The notes under the pieces are model-generated. The model was given only the letters and a program-made list of their open reading frames with translations, had not been told where the DNA came from and searched no databases. A stretch of 64,000 bases of DNA from Cavia porcellus (taxonomy: Eukaryota > Chordata > Mammalia > Rodentia > Caviidae): assembly GCF_034190915.1 (NCBI RefSeq), contig NW_026947503.1, positions 18,942,532-19,006,531 of the forward strand, read 5' to 3'. This document shows positions 35,649-47,485 of the stretch, piece by piece; within the stretch, counting starts at the first letter, position 1; each line of letters starts with the position of its first letter. Both the position numbers and the translations under genes were made by a program.

Positions 35649-38203
35649 CCAAGACATAATTTAAAAATAGATAAATTCCATAAAAAACATTAAAAATTGT
35701 CAGTTATTTCTTCTTGGCACAAGACTGATGAATCCAATAATAAGACATAAAATCTGACACATGAGATAGGTATCCAAAAAAGCAATATTGATTTAAAGCA
35801 CAATCTAGTTAATCTATCTGTGAAAATCCTGCCATTCATTGAGAAGTAAAGTGCCGAAAATTTGAATTAGAGACAAATTGGGAGTGATTCAAAGTACCAG
35901 AAGAATCTCAGTCACTCCAACACCCCTTGTCAACAAATCGATTCTTTCCTCTGTGTGCAACAATGTTCTCCTCCTCTCTTTGAAGCCAGCATTCTGCTAT
36001 CTCCTTTCTTATTTTTAATTTCAAAGTCTGCATATAGTGTTTATCTGAGCACATGTCAGGATGTAACTCGTGAGATCAAAGACAAAATAAATATATAATG
36101 GTGAGTGACAGCTTTATAATGTACATGAGCAAAGATCTACAAAAATCTCTTCAAAACATGCTTAGAATAAAACAAGATTATAATATATTTGACTAACTTA
36201 TGTATGCATGTTTATCTAGAAATTGTAGGTTTGGGGTTGTATTTTGCTCATTTATTCCTGGTATCAGTGATTTTCTCATCACGATGATGACAATTTGAAC
36301 TCAAGATGGGACTATATGAGTAAAACTTGAGTTGGTGAAGCACAGTCATAGAACTAGATGTGTGATTTAGCATTAACTTCTAAATCCTCACTATTCTACT
36401 AATATCTATTGGCAGAGGGAATTTTTTGAAAGTCAAATGATTAGTGAAGATTTATTGCTCATCTGCTTTGAGAAAGTGTACTGTGAGCAAATGGAATTAT
36501 TATCATTTCTTCATTGCATGTAATGGAAACAAAATTTTAAAAACTTGAAAGATTTTTTAAACTGCAGTCTAACCCCCAAGCTTGTGTCATTTTTTTTTTT
36601 AACAGAAGTAGCCAACTTTTAGAAGGACTAAAAATTTAAACATACTTTAGTGGAGATTTCTGTAACAATATTGAACATGCAACTATTTGATACAAAGGAG
36701 AGAAGAGTCTCAAAGAAATCAACAGACCAAGTTTAAGCTAATGATCATCCAGAATTCAGCAGTTATTATAAATGTGGTTCCACTTATGTAAATTAATCCT
36801 GCTTACAGTAACATGCAATTATTTTCTCTATATGTGCTACTACATTAAAAACACCAGAAATGTGCTTTCCCCTGGCAAAATACATTGGTGAAGCATATTG
36901 ATCTCTGATGGTGTCAGATTTTAATTCACAAAAACCCAAGACCTCATCATCCTGCATGTAAGGTTTCATTCTAATACTAGTATTTGACGTTCAAACGAAT
37001 AAGCCTGAAAAGCAAAATAAGGTGAATTTCTTCATGGAGGGGCAAAAAAATCACTTTTGGAATCATATTTTTACAAATAGTGATTTATAGGAACACATTC
37101 TCTTTCCCATTGATGTATATATTGTCTGACTGCTTTTGTGTTATGACAAAAATGAATCATTGTGAGATGCTCCTCAAAGTCTAGCTTCATCACATTATGA
37201 GACTCTACATTAATAAATTTTCCAAATGTAGTTATTTGTTTTTAAGACACATTATGCCAAACAGCCAAATAAATTTGAACACTCATGCAAGGGTTTTTTT
37301 TTTTTTTCCTTGTTTAATTCTAGTCATCTATATAATATAGGCTAACACTTCCAGGTATAGTTCAAGCACTTTTGACATGAAGGAAAAGTAACAGTGGCAT
37401 TGGATATATTTGAATTTTGTAATATATACATATATACAGTTAGAAATATAAGCGTATACATATAGGATACAAAACAATCACAAATAAGTACAAATACATG
37501 TACATGTCCATATATGTATCCATGAATCCCATTTGGTTGAGCTGAAACCATTTAAGATTTTATTTAACAAAAGGTTTGCATATTTGAAATAAAGCAGTGT
37601 TTTGAAATTCCTTCCCAGGGGGAAACAAGTACATCTTCAAAGTGCTATTATGACCCTGAATCAGAGAAAAACGAACTATAAAGGTAATTATTGTGTCAGA
37701 AATGGGTTAGTGTGTACTAAGGGATCCTCAAGCAATCCTTACTAGAAAAAACCCTTAACTGGAAATTAAAAGCATATTATATCCTACTTAAGACTCATCA
37801 CTAGATAATTTCTCTAATCTATCATTGGTCACACTCACCTGTTACGTAGCTGTAATATCAATGCAGCATGTATGTGCTTGAAGCAAGATTCCTTCATGCA
37901 GAAAAAAAAAAAATTCCCTCAAAAGGTTATAGGATATTTTGTATAAAGCCTAAAATCTGACAAAATAGAGGGACATACATATATTTTTAAGGCAAATCTG
38001 TGAATAATTGGCCTACATAATAAACAAATGTAAATACCTGCAAACAAATGTTTATTGAACATTTTTAATATCCCAATTATTATCTTAGATTTGTCTAAAT
38101 TAACTGATTGAATCATTATGACAACTAGACGAAATACATATAGTTTTGATCTTTCTTTAGGGATAATACCAAAAATAAAATAAATTACCAAATATTTAAA
38201 TAA
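34904..38203. other. Long AT-rich stretch; one TA microsatellite
   Basis: Apart from a TA run at 35617-35647 and short T and A runs near 36590, 37293 and 37900, I recognise no transposon or exon. Minus-strand frames at 37342-37551 and 37919-38215 lack known motifs. Confidence 0.45.
35617..35647. repeat. (TA)n microsatellite
   Basis: An uninterrupted run of about 15 TA units. Confidence 0.95.
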
Positions 38204-38270
38204 TTGGGTCAGCACAGTGCCTGCCTGGCAAGTGCAAGGTCCTTAATTTGATTCCCAGTACAAGAAAAGT
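38204..38270 (+). mobile_element. ID SINE, 5'-truncated
   Basis: The element enters at the middle of the A box (GGTCAGCACAGTGCCTGCC), continues with TGGCAAGTGCAAGGTCC and a mutated B box (TTTGATTCCC), and ends with an A-rich tail near 38270. Loss of the 5' part removes a working pol III promoter. Confidence 0.85.
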
Positions 38271-38429
38271 TAAATAATTTCCCAAAGTTCATTCAGGTGG
38301 AAAAAAAAGTTTTGATTTGAATGTGTCTTCTCAGAAATTGTTGCCCTTGATACAGTATACACAGTAAAACTTATGAAAGTAGATTAGGTAAAAAGAGCCC
38401 TTCCCAATTGAACAGAAATAGAGACCTTG

Positions 38430-38660
38430 TAAACCAAGTTGCATTCAGTAGTGTGGTACTTACTCTCTTATCTGTCCAACTTTTTCACATGAGGACAGGA
38501 GGTCACTCTGATCTAGAAAATATTGGCCCACTAAACAAATGAAACCACCAGTGCCTTGATAATCAGCTTCCTACCCTCCTGAACTATAAAGTAATACTCT
38601 TTTTCCTTTTTAAATCATATCTCAGGTATTTTATTTTAGCATCACAAAATGAAGTCATAA
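38430..38660 (+). mobile_element. MaLR-type LTR, 3' part
   Basis: ACCAGTGCCTTGATAATCAG, CTTCCTACCCTCCTGAACTA, TTTTTAAATCATATCTCAGG and TATTTTATTTTAGCATCACA follow the 3' part of MLT1/MST-type LTRs (CAGCACCTTGATCTTGGAC, CCAGCCTCCAGAACTGTGA, ATAAATTACCCAGTCTCAGG, TATTTTGTTATAGCAACAC). It lies in the plus orientation and is 5'-truncated or diverged. Confidence 0.7.
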
Positions 38661-39529
38661 AGAGGAGGAGATAGAATTTGAAAAAAGTATACTCTGATCC
38701 CAAATTTTATATGTACTTCTCTACCTGCCTTTACTATTAAAAAAGTATAAATGGTGAATGCTAGGACCAAATTTCAGATAATTTATTATGCAAATAAGCA
38801 CATATCCAGGAGAAATAAAGTGTTTTTATTCATGCTACTATATGTATAGGAAATAACATGATTTATTTTCATATTGTTCACTTTACACTGAAAATATCAT
38901 GGTGCTCTTGTTTATATGGCATCAGTAGGCTGCATTATGTCCTGATTAGTTTAACTAAAAGGTGGATATAGTAGCTGATAAATGGTCAGGAGTGCAGAAG
39001 TTTTACATCTGATTCCCATTCTTACTTTGCCAGAGGCAAGCAAACATCGGTAGACAACTGTCATCATTTATATTATTTTATTAATTTTCCTTGCTATGGG
39101 CAATTTTGATCACAATATGTCCATTATAATTTGCATCTGACGGCCTTTATGATAATCATTTGTTTCATTTGTTCTCCTTTATTAGGGTAGTTAGAGTATT
39201 GACACTGAATTAGCATGTCACCAGGCATCTGGCCTGCTTGTTCTTATCTGTCACTGTGCCATTACATAAACTGTGACAATGCCTGAATTTTGACCTCTAC
39301 ATAGTAAAAATAACAAGTTGGGGACCTTTAGGGAAAGAAAATCACAACATAAATAGAAAACGAGAAAAAGAGACAGGGTGAGTCAGCTGAGATACGATAG
39401 ATCCTAGTTAATGTCCACATGTCCAAGGGCTATGTCTCTTGTTAGTATTCTAAGTGCAACTTAGGTATTAAATGTTGACTTCCATGATGACTATATCGAT
39501 TCAAAATGTTTGATTAACAAAGTTAACCA
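38661..39529. other. No recognised feature
   Basis: AT-rich sequence with no recognisable repeat or exon. Confidence 0.45.
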
Positions 39530-39875
39530 TTCTATATTCCCATCAACAGTGCAGAAGTGTTTCCTTCGCCCCACAGACCCACCAGCACTTATTATTGATT
39601 TCTTCAAGATAGCCATTCTTTCTGGGGTGAGATGAAATCTCAGTATTGTTTTAATTAGCATCTATAGAATGACCATGATAGTGAACATTTTTCGTGTTTT
39701 TATTTGCCATTTATATTTCTTCATCAAAGAAGAGTGTATTCATCTCAGATGCCCATTTTTGGACTGGGCCTTTGAGTTTGGGGAACCTGATTTTTTTCAA
39801 TTCTTTATATGTTCTGAAAAGAAGTCCTTTGTCTGAGGAACAGTCGGCTAATGATTTTTACCACTCTGTGTGTTC
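39530..39875 (-). mobile_element. L1, inverted 5' segment
   Basis: The plus strand carries antisense L1: ATTCCCATCAACAGTGCAGA, AGATAGCCATTCTTTCTGGG, GTGAGATGAAATCTCAGTAT, TTTAATTAGCATCTATAGAA, then TCAATTCTTTATATGTTCTG and AAGTCCTTTGTCTGAGG. It covers the L1 part directly upstream of the sense segment that follows. The 109-codon frame 39694-40023 crosses the inversion point and is spurious. Confidence 0.85.
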
Positions 39876-40570
39876 ATTGTGGAAATCAGTGTGGAGATTA
39901 GGATTAAAGGTCCCATTCAACCCAGCTATTTCCTCTCTGGTTTTTCCCAGAAGAATTGGAAACATCATATCACAGAAATACATGTGCACCCATGCTTATA
40001 GCAGAACAATTTATAATAGCTAAATTTTGGAAAGTACCCAAATGTCCCTCTCTCAAGAATGTATAAAACATGGTATTTTGATACATCAGAGTACTACTCA
40101 GCCAAAGAGAAGGATAAACTTATGCTGCCATAGGTAAATGGATATAATTTGAGACCACACTCATAAATGAAATAAGTCAGATTCACATGAGTAAACATAG
40201 TGTTGGCTCCTTCGTGTAAGGAACTAAAATCTAAATAAGATCCAAAATGTGCAATAATTATTGTGAAAGGAGAAGGAACTGCTCAAAAAGAAAGAATGAT
40301 TGGGATTGGGGAAAGAAGAAAAGGAAGGGAAAAGAAAAAAAAATACATATACACACACACTCAAAATAGCTAAGATAGTCATAGTACTAATTTCTATTAG
40401 TTCATTGAAAAGAACTGTTTGTGCTTATATTGCTTGATCAATTTTTCATGCCTATATCTTGTAATATGAGCAAGTACTTTGAAGATAAAAATATGAATAT
40501 ATGAACCAATGTTAATCTCCTGTTATCTTGTCTTGAAATCCTGTATCATTGTTTTTCTCTTTTAAAAAAG
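39876..40570 (+). mobile_element. L1, sense 3' segment of the inverted copy
   Basis: From about 39876 the strand switches to sense L1: TTGTGGAAATCAGTGTGGAG, CATTCAACCCAGCTATTTCC, AATACATGTGCACCCATGCT, AATAGCTAAATTTTGGAAAG and GAGTACTACTCAGCCAAAGA. The 3' UTR follows and matches that at 50425-50760. The segment starts where the inverted part stops in L1 order, which is the layout produced by twin priming. Confidence 0.85.
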
Positions 40571-42304
40571 TGATTTTTTTGGTTGCACTTTGTAAGCAGT
40601 ATATGAGGGAAAGAGTCCATTTAATGTTTTTTTTTTTTGCTTTTTTATAATGTTTAAATATGGCTTCTATTGAAGACTGTCAACTAATTTTGACTTGTTT
40701 GCTTTAGTACAATCATTATTAACCTATGTTAGAGGCTGATCGAATAAAGATAAAACCTAAATTTTTCTGTATAATTTTGCATTAGCAAAAAAAACTAAGA
40801 GAATGTATAAAAAGTATCTGAAACTTCTAGATATTGTATAAATGAAATGTTTTAAAACTTCTATTTTAACTCGTTTCTTCATTTTAAAGCAAAGAAACAT
40901 TCTTCAATTGGAACTGATTTCTTTCAGTCACTAATGAAAATTAGTTACTGGATTTACCTTCTCTTCTAAAACCCTCCTATTCCATCTGAAAATTACACAA
41001 AATATAGTAAACTATGTTATTCATATATTATTACTCAAGGGACCACAGTAATGTTTCCCAAGGAAACAGAAACAATTATATCCAGTTCTCTGTTTGCCCA
41101 AAATTGATTCCTGAATGATATTTTGTGCATGGCACCAGAGAAGGGTAGGATAAATAGGACATGCTGCCTGAATTAAGCAGAGCGAACAGGAAATCTTGGG
41201 GATGTGGAGGATGGATTCTTAAAAGGTAGAGAACTAAAGAGTAGAGAGGAGCATGAAGTCATCTCCTGACAATGGCTGTTCTGCTTCAGTTTCAGGGAAT
41301 GATGGTCACAAAGGGGTACAAGACAATATAGCACTTGGGAAACAAAAATATTATGACAGAAAAAACTAAATCCAGGAACCAGAAGCACCAAGAGACATTT
41401 TTGTCCTCACAAAATTAGAAAATTTCCTAAGCTAAGACATTACAAAGAGTTCGTAGAAACTCCCTGCCTTAGCAGTGAAGGAAATAATCCTAGACTAAAA
41501 GTTGTTCTCTTCCTCTAAGTAAAGCCAAAGAATAATACTTAAAAGGATTAAACTATTTCAAAGCAAGTTAGCTATGTCTGAGAGCAATCTCAAGAAAGTT
41601 TGTAAGATGCACAATGCCTGCTGTTCAAAGAGACAAAATTCACACTGTACGACATTAAATCAGAAATTAGCTGTCATACAAAATAGCAAAAATAGAACAC
41701 ATAGCAAGCAGAAAAATCAATGAATTAAAAAAGATAGGAAATTATGTTTTAGAAATATTAAACCTGTACATAAAAAGATACTATAACTGTATTATATATA
41801 ACATGCATATGTATATGTATGTATATAAGCATTACATACAATATCCTATATATATATATATGTGACGGGAATAGGGTTATTCACTTGAAACTCAAGAAAT
41901 GTGTAAACACTCCATCATTTTTCCTTGGCTACAGAGTGAGACCTATGGACTACTAATACAAAAACTCACTATTGAAACTTAGCTTGCTGCACCTGCTCCA
42001 TGTGATCAGGCAGTGTCTGTCTGTGTCATGATTTGTAATCTTGATGCCTATGAAAATATTCAGGGGACAGACACCCTCATGTTGTTGCTCCTACTAGTTG
42101 GCAACAGGTGTGAAACATCTAGAAGATCCAATGACCCTAAACATCAAACTAACGAAAAAATAAGGACCTAATTAAGCTGCATAAAACCTGAATACTGTAG
42201 ATGGGTGTTTGAGAATGTAGGTATTAACCTTAGTCAGACAAAAGCAAAAATAACAGCAAAATTTTTGGTAGAAACAATGCAGGCAAAAACCACAAAGAAT
42301 TTGC
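40571..42304. other. No firm feature
   Basis: AT-rich sequence. TA/TATG-rich patches lie at about 41793-41862. Sequence at 41880-42130 is somewhat GC-richer but unassigned. No exon is evident. Confidence 0.4.
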
Positions 42305-42644
42305 CTTTCCCTAATGGTTACATTTTGAAAATTTTTTTCAGATACTTACTGGACCTTTGTATTTCTCCTTTTTAGAAATATCTGCTGAACTCATTTGTCT
42401 ATTTATATTGGACTATTTTATTTTATCAGTGTTAAAATATTTGAGTTCTCTTCATATTTTAGATATTAATCTCTCTGGGAAGAATAGCTGATGAAGATGT
42501 TCTTAAGCTACCTCTGTAAGCTACCTCTGCACTCTTAACCGCTATTTCTACTGTTCAGAAGCTTTTCAATTTTGATGTACTCTCATCTCTTGACAGTTGA
42601 TATTATCTCCTATAGTTTAATGTCACATTCAAGAAATCTATGGC

Positions 42645-43286
42645 TGTTATATGAGTCAGGGTTAGCAAGGGAATACATTTAATATAGGACATATAGTTTA
42701 CAAGATTGTTTTATAACAGTCACCCAAAAAATCAAGTGCCCAAGATCTGCCCACACCAAAATATTCCAGCTGAGGGCCTGGATCCCATGACATGTCATGC
42801 ATGAGTCCAGGTGAAGTCCTGGAGCCCGAGGCAATGTTCTCTATGATCTCGGCTGGAGGCCTAGAGCTCACAAAAGTGTTTCATGAAAGTCTGTATCAGA
42901 GATCTCACCGAGAAAGCCTAAAGACCAGTGATGAAAACTAGAAAGTCTGTGCCAGTGGGATGAAGGAGCAGGCCAGCAGGTGGAAGGGATTTGCACTAGA
43001 ACCAGGAAGTGATGTTCAAAGTAAGGACCAGAACTCCCCCAAAAAGTACCACAGAGATCTTCAGCAAAGGTGTGGATACAAGCTCCTCCAATGATGATAA
43101 CAGTTGAGTCCCTGTTAGGAACACCAGCACAGCAAGCTTCTCCAGCAGAATCAACAGAACCATCTTCCCTTTGAATTCTTCTTTTATGCTGTTGGCAACA
43201 ATCCTCAGGTGGGCCTTCGTCACCCAACCGCACACTGACTCAGTTCATCTGGGTGTTCCAGGATGACCATTAGTTAATTCACCACA
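42645..43286 (-). mobile_element. ERVL-type (MLT2/MT2-like) solo LTR, copy 2
   Basis: The minus strand begins TGTGGTGAATTAACTAATGG and ends CCCTGACTCATATAACA, giving TG...CA ends. It is homologous along its length to the LTR at 17364-18120: shared stretches include GAAAGTCTGTGCCAG, GACCAGAACTCCCCC and CTTTTATGCTG. It has one copy of the unit that is doubled there (start 43009). TCTATG lies just outside both ends (42637-42642 and 43287-43292) and may be the target duplication. L1 homology resumes directly after it, so it is nested. Confidence 0.78.
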
Positions 43287-44124
43287 TCTATGCTTATGAT
43301 TTTTAGTGATTCCCATATTTTCTTTTCTTCTAGTAATTTCAAAGTTTCAGAATTCTTACTATGTCTTTAATTCATTCTAAACTAATTTTCACAGAGGGTG
43401 ACTGTCAGGTATTTAGTTTAATTCTACTATGTATGTATATCCAGTGTTCCCAGCACATTTCTTAGAGGTGATATTATATCTTTGAACCTTCTGCAAAGAT
43501 TCAGGTAACTACCCCTGTGTGGATGTATATGCTGTTTAATCTCATTGCTCTAATTGTCTACTTTTGTGTTCATATCATGCTGTTTTTGTCATTATAGATT
43601 TATAATATACTTTGTAATTGCATATTGTGTTCTCTCCAGCATTACTGTATGGATCACTATTACTGTGGCAATTTGGGATCCTGCATGTTTCCACATAACA
43701 TTTTGAATTTTCTGAACATAGTTTGTATTTTGAAAGGAATTTCATTGTTTCTGTAGGCTGCTTTTCAAAATGTGATCACTTAAAAACATTCATTCTGCCA
43801 ACCCACGAGTGTAAGAGATCCTTCTATCTTCTGGAGTCATCTTTGGATTTTTTCCTAAATGTTCTGTAAGTTTGATTGCAGAGATCTTCCACCTCCTTGA
43901 TTCGGTCTGCTCTTAGCTAATTTTTTGGCTTTTATCAGACACTCTTGGAAATGAAGTTGTTCTAAATTTTTGTCAGCTGCTTCATTTTCTGGTTCAAAAA
44001 AAATCTGTTTATTTTTATATGCTGAATTTCTATCTAAAGTGTGTTGAATCTGTTCACCAACTCTAAAAGTCTCCAGGAGAAGTTTCTGTCTTCTACGTAA
44101 ATAGCATACTATCTATATCAGGGC

Positions 44125-44560
44125 TAATTTTATTTTTTTTTCATTTTTAAATTAATAAATGATCATTGACAAACAAAAAGAAAACACATTGTTTACAAAA
44201 GCCTTAAAATATGACATAGTAATAAATCTCACCACAAAATTTTCAAGACCTATATACAGAAAGCTAAAATATGTAACAAGGACATTGAAAATTTTAAGAA
44301 ATTTTTTAAGGTGAGACAGTTGAAAATAACAATTTTCCATAAATGGATTATAATTATAGTTAGATTATTTTTATAATTGGATTACTTATTATTACTTATA
44401 ATTAGATTATTTATTATATTTTCATTAGCAACCTATGCTAAAATTGATATGAATGTTCAAGAGATTTAAAATCATTAAAAAATTGAAGAGGAAGAAAACT
44501 TTGGAATTCCAACATGAAATTATTTCCAGAATTAATATATATTTATCAAATCTTATTTAA
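44125..44560 (+). mobile_element. L1 ORF2 fragment, sense, nested
   Basis: Within the antisense L1, sense ORF2 sequence appears: CAAGACCTATATACAGAAAG, CTAAAATATGTAACAAGGAC and later CTAAAATTGATATGAATGTT and GAAGAAAACTTTGGAATTCC. Antisense L1 resumes at about 44565. There is no poly(A) tail at either end, so it may be a rearranged internal piece rather than a simple insertion. An ATTATAATTAG-rich tract lies at 44345-44410. Confidence 0.6.
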
Positions 44561-44759
44561 TCTTTGAGCTTCTCTTTTTTGTCTTTATTCATTTTAATTC
44601 TTTCCCTTTCCTACAACTTCCCTGGCTAAACTTTAAAGTACTGTTGAGAGGAGTTGTGGTAAAACTACACCCTGATTTCTTTTCTGATTTTAGAGCAAAT
44701 GTTTTTTAGTTTTTCCCTGTCAGTATGATGCTGTTTGTGGTTTGTCATGTACAATTTTA

Positions 44760-44881
44760 TTTTATTTTATTTTATTTTATTTTATTTATTTATTTTTTAC
44801 TTATTTTTGTACCAGGGATGGAACTCATGACCTTGTGCTTACCAGGCAGGCGCTTATGCCACTAAGCTAAATCCTCGGCCC
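44760..44881 (-). mobile_element. ID SINE with TTTTA-repeat tail, inserted in L1
   Basis: The antisense body reads ACCAGGGATGGAACTCATGA, CCTTGTGCTTACCAGGCAGG and CTAAGCTAAATCCTCGGCCC. The tail has become (TTTTA)n on the plus strand. TCATGTACAATTTTA (44745-44759) and TCATATACAGTTTTA (44882-44896) form a 15-bp target duplication with two mismatches. Confidence 0.93.
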
Positions 44882-45002
44882 TCATATACAGTTTTAAATA
44901 TATTGAGTTAAGATTCTTCTCTGACGAGTTTCTGGGGGTTTATATTATGGTATTTATATTACAAATTTTGCTTTTCCTGCCTCAGTGTAGATAAAATTAT
45001 AT

Positions 45003-45590
45003 GACTTTTATCCTTGATTGTACCTCACCTCAGTCACCATGAGTATCATCTCATGTATAAAACCAATAATTCTGGCAGGAACAAAGTGGGTAAAAGAAAC
45101 TTTCTACATTGTTAATGAGAATGTAAATTAGTACAGCTAAAATGTAAAACAGTATGCAGCTGTTTAAAGACAATAAGAACACTATGTAATGCAGCTAAAA
45201 TACTGTTTGACACGTTTCTCAGGTGAATTGAAGTCAGCTGTTATGCTGACACCTGCACACCCCTGCTCACTGCAGTGACTTCCCAATAGTTAAGTTATAA
45301 AACAGTAAGTGCCTAACAAGAGGTGAAAGGATACAACATGAAGATGAGACAAAATTAAAGTCCTAGAACTGTACATTCTGCAGTCTAAAAAGTACGAGCA
45401 TGAAGAATTGTCATGTAAAGCAATTTGAACTAGATCTAAAGAAGAAAAATAAAGGGCTGTCTTAAATAAGGACAAAATATGGGATGTGAAGAAACACTTC
45501 ATAAAGTGATAGCTGCCCCGAAAAATAGCCAAGAAAAGGCCAGGAAGTGTCAAACTCAAAACATCAAATAAAATACTCAACTGACGGTAT
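45003..45590 (+). mobile_element. L1, sense 3' segment after the inversion
   Basis: Sense L1 begins at about 45003 with TCACCTCAGTCACCATGAGT and continues with GGAACAAAGTGGGTAAAAG, TGTTAATGAGAATGTAAATT, AGTATGCAGCTGTTTAAAG and TGCTCACTGCAGTGACTTCC. In L1 order this is just downstream of where the inverted segment 42305-44995 ends. The part after 45300 diverges. Confidence 0.72.
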
Positions 45591-45599
45591 ATACATATA

Positions 45600-46071
45600 C
45601 AAATGATTAAAAGTAAACCAACTAGGAAAAGACCAGGATCAGAGGATTTTCACTTAATTCTAACAGATATTGAGTAGAACCAAGGTCAATGCTTCAGAAA
45701 CTTTTGCATTTAAGGCACAGTAACAAATTCAATCACGAAGTCAGCATAAGGACTCAATAAAAATATAATATTGAAAGCCAATACAAGTGACAAACATAGT
45801 TTCCAAAATTTTCACCATGGTCTTGGCATAAAATTTGCTAACACATTAAGAAGACTAAACACTGTGATCAATTTGGTTTCATCCCAGGGATCCAAGGATG
45901 ATGGAACATGTCTAACTCAATATTTGTAACAGCCCACATAACTAGAAGCAAGAATGAAAATAGCATGGTCATCATAATAGATTGAGAAAAATCCTTTAAG
46001 GGCTGGGGATTTAGCTCAGTGGCACAAGTGCCTGTCTGGCAAGCTCGAGGTCATGAGTTTGATCCCCACTA

Positions 46072-46110
<39 letters not shown>

Positions 46111-46200
46111 AAAAGAAAAAGTCTTTGAAAAATCCATTCATCATTAAACTCTGATAACAATAGATATAAAGGTCCTTATGCCTCTAGCATAAGGAGATGT
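45600..46200 (+). mobile_element. L1 ORF2 reverse-transcriptase fragment, sense
   Basis: Sense RT-region sequence is clear: GGAAAAGACCAGGATCAGAG, TTTCATCCCAGGGATCCAAG, GGATGATGGAACATGTCTAA, CATAATAGATTGAGAAAAAT and, after an ID insertion, GTCTTTGAAAAATCCATTCA. The HQVGFIPG-type region (TGTGATCAATTTGGTTTCAT) and the adjoining MITRI-like region are recognisable, but frames are broken. Confidence 0.85.
46000..46114 (+). mobile_element. ID SINE, well preserved, inserted in L1
   Basis: This is the best ID copy in the window. It has the head GGGCTGGGGATTTAGCTCAG, the centre CACAAGTGCCTGTCTGGCAA, the B box GAGTTTGATCCCC and a long A tail. GAAAAATCCTTTAA (45986-45999) and GAAAAAGTCTTTGA (46115-46128) form a 14-bp target duplication with three mismatches. 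Removing the SINE restores continuous L1 homology. Confidence 0.96.
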
Positions 46201-47485
46201 TAGCTGTAATAATGTGCAATTTAATTATATAAAAATGAAATATATAAAAAATAGTGAAGTAGAAATGGAGAAATGGAAAATAATATTACTATTACCATGA
46301 TTTTCATTATGCATTAAATATACAATGTAATTTGAAAGTAAAACACAATGACTTACTGTTATGTACTACAAATTTCAAATCATGCCCTAAAAAATATAGT
46401 AATAAACAATTAAGTAATATAGGGACTTTTATAGATTAATAATGTATTCCATTAGTCAAAAGAAGGAGGAAAAAACAGTACTTAAGGGAAGCTACACAGA
46501 AAAAGGATAATAAAGTACATCCTTAACAAAAAGCATATTAAATGTAAATAGGAAAATTCTTTAATTAAAATATCAGATATTATCAGAGCAGATTTATAAA
46601 GGCTCAAAATATGTACAAATATACTACTTTAATCAATAGTGACAGCAATACAATAGCAACAAATAAAAGTACAGCAATACATTACGCATAAAATAATAGA
46701 ACTCAAGCTATGCATTATCAGTAACAAAAAAGAAGTTTGGCGTAAATTCATATATGTGGTTGAAAATTCTTTAAGGAATATCTGTTCCTTAAAGATGCAC
46801 TACATCTTTAGTTTGTAGGTAATTGCATGATTGAATACATTAAAACTTTACAAATTATATATTATAATCATGTGTTTTATTTGTAAATTATACCGGTATG
46901 TGTTTAAAATTTTAAAATGAATGAATTGTATTATAAAATAAAATATACTCATAAATAATTGAGTTGTTCCTAATAAAATTACTTTGGGATACTTCCAATT
47001 TTTCCAATGCACTGTAGACTGAAGTGGAAAAAATTTAAATGGTAAAAATAAAACCAAAGGGGAAAAAAAAAACCTAAACAAATAAAATAATAGAACCGAT
47101 TTACAATTTAAAGATCTGTATTTATGTTTAACAATTAATATGTAAGAAAGCTTTTCGGTTCCTATTTTTTCTATTGTAAAACTTACAAATTTTTTAAAGT
47201 TGTTTCTGTCTTCGGGACTTACGCTACACGAGAGATCCTTTGTTTTTGTCTTTGTTTTTAAATGAACTGAGTGCTATGTTCTATGGAAGGAAACTGTTCC
47301 TTTGTTATGCTGTGAATCTGACTTCCATCTGTCCTTATAATCTATTCCTGCACAGCCGTATTATAGGGATTAAAAATGGCTACAGTCTTTCAAAACAAAA
47401 TCAGAAAGTGCCTCACTTGGAAAATGCTGTCTTGACTTACATTGGTCAATGAAGAAAATAGACATCTTCCATTTAACAAAAGTGT
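46201..47485. other. AT-rich sequence, possibly diverged L1 in part
   Basis: Sequence to about 46760 keeps an A-rich L1-like composition but I cannot align it safely. Beyond that nothing is recognised. The 77- and 70-codon frames at 46848-47081 and 47240-47452 lack known motifs. Confidence 0.4.

Larger units (their letters stand above)
42305..44995 (-). mobile_element. L1 ORF2, long inverted segment (interrupted)
   Basis: Antisense L1 can be followed from TTTGAGTTCTCTTCATATTTT (about 42440) and CAGAAGCTTTTCAATTTTGA (42556), past the LTR at 42645-43286. It goes on to CCAGTGTTCCCAGCACATTT (43441), TCATTCTGCCAACCCACGAG (43791), TTTTTATATGCTGAATTTCT (44012), CAGTATGATGCTGTTTGTGG (44721) and AAATTATATGACTTTTATCC (44993). 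It represents much of the ORF2 reverse-transcriptase half. It is broken by an LTR, a short sense L1 piece and an ID SINE, which all arrived later. Confidence 0.85.

Noticed and set aside
38990..39070. Possible MIR fragment
   Set aside because: Only one short stretch (CTGATTCCCATTCTTACTTTGCC) resembles MIR, and the conserved core motifs are missing.
39694..40023. 109-codon plus-strand ORF
   Set aside because: It crosses the junction between inverted and sense L1 segments.
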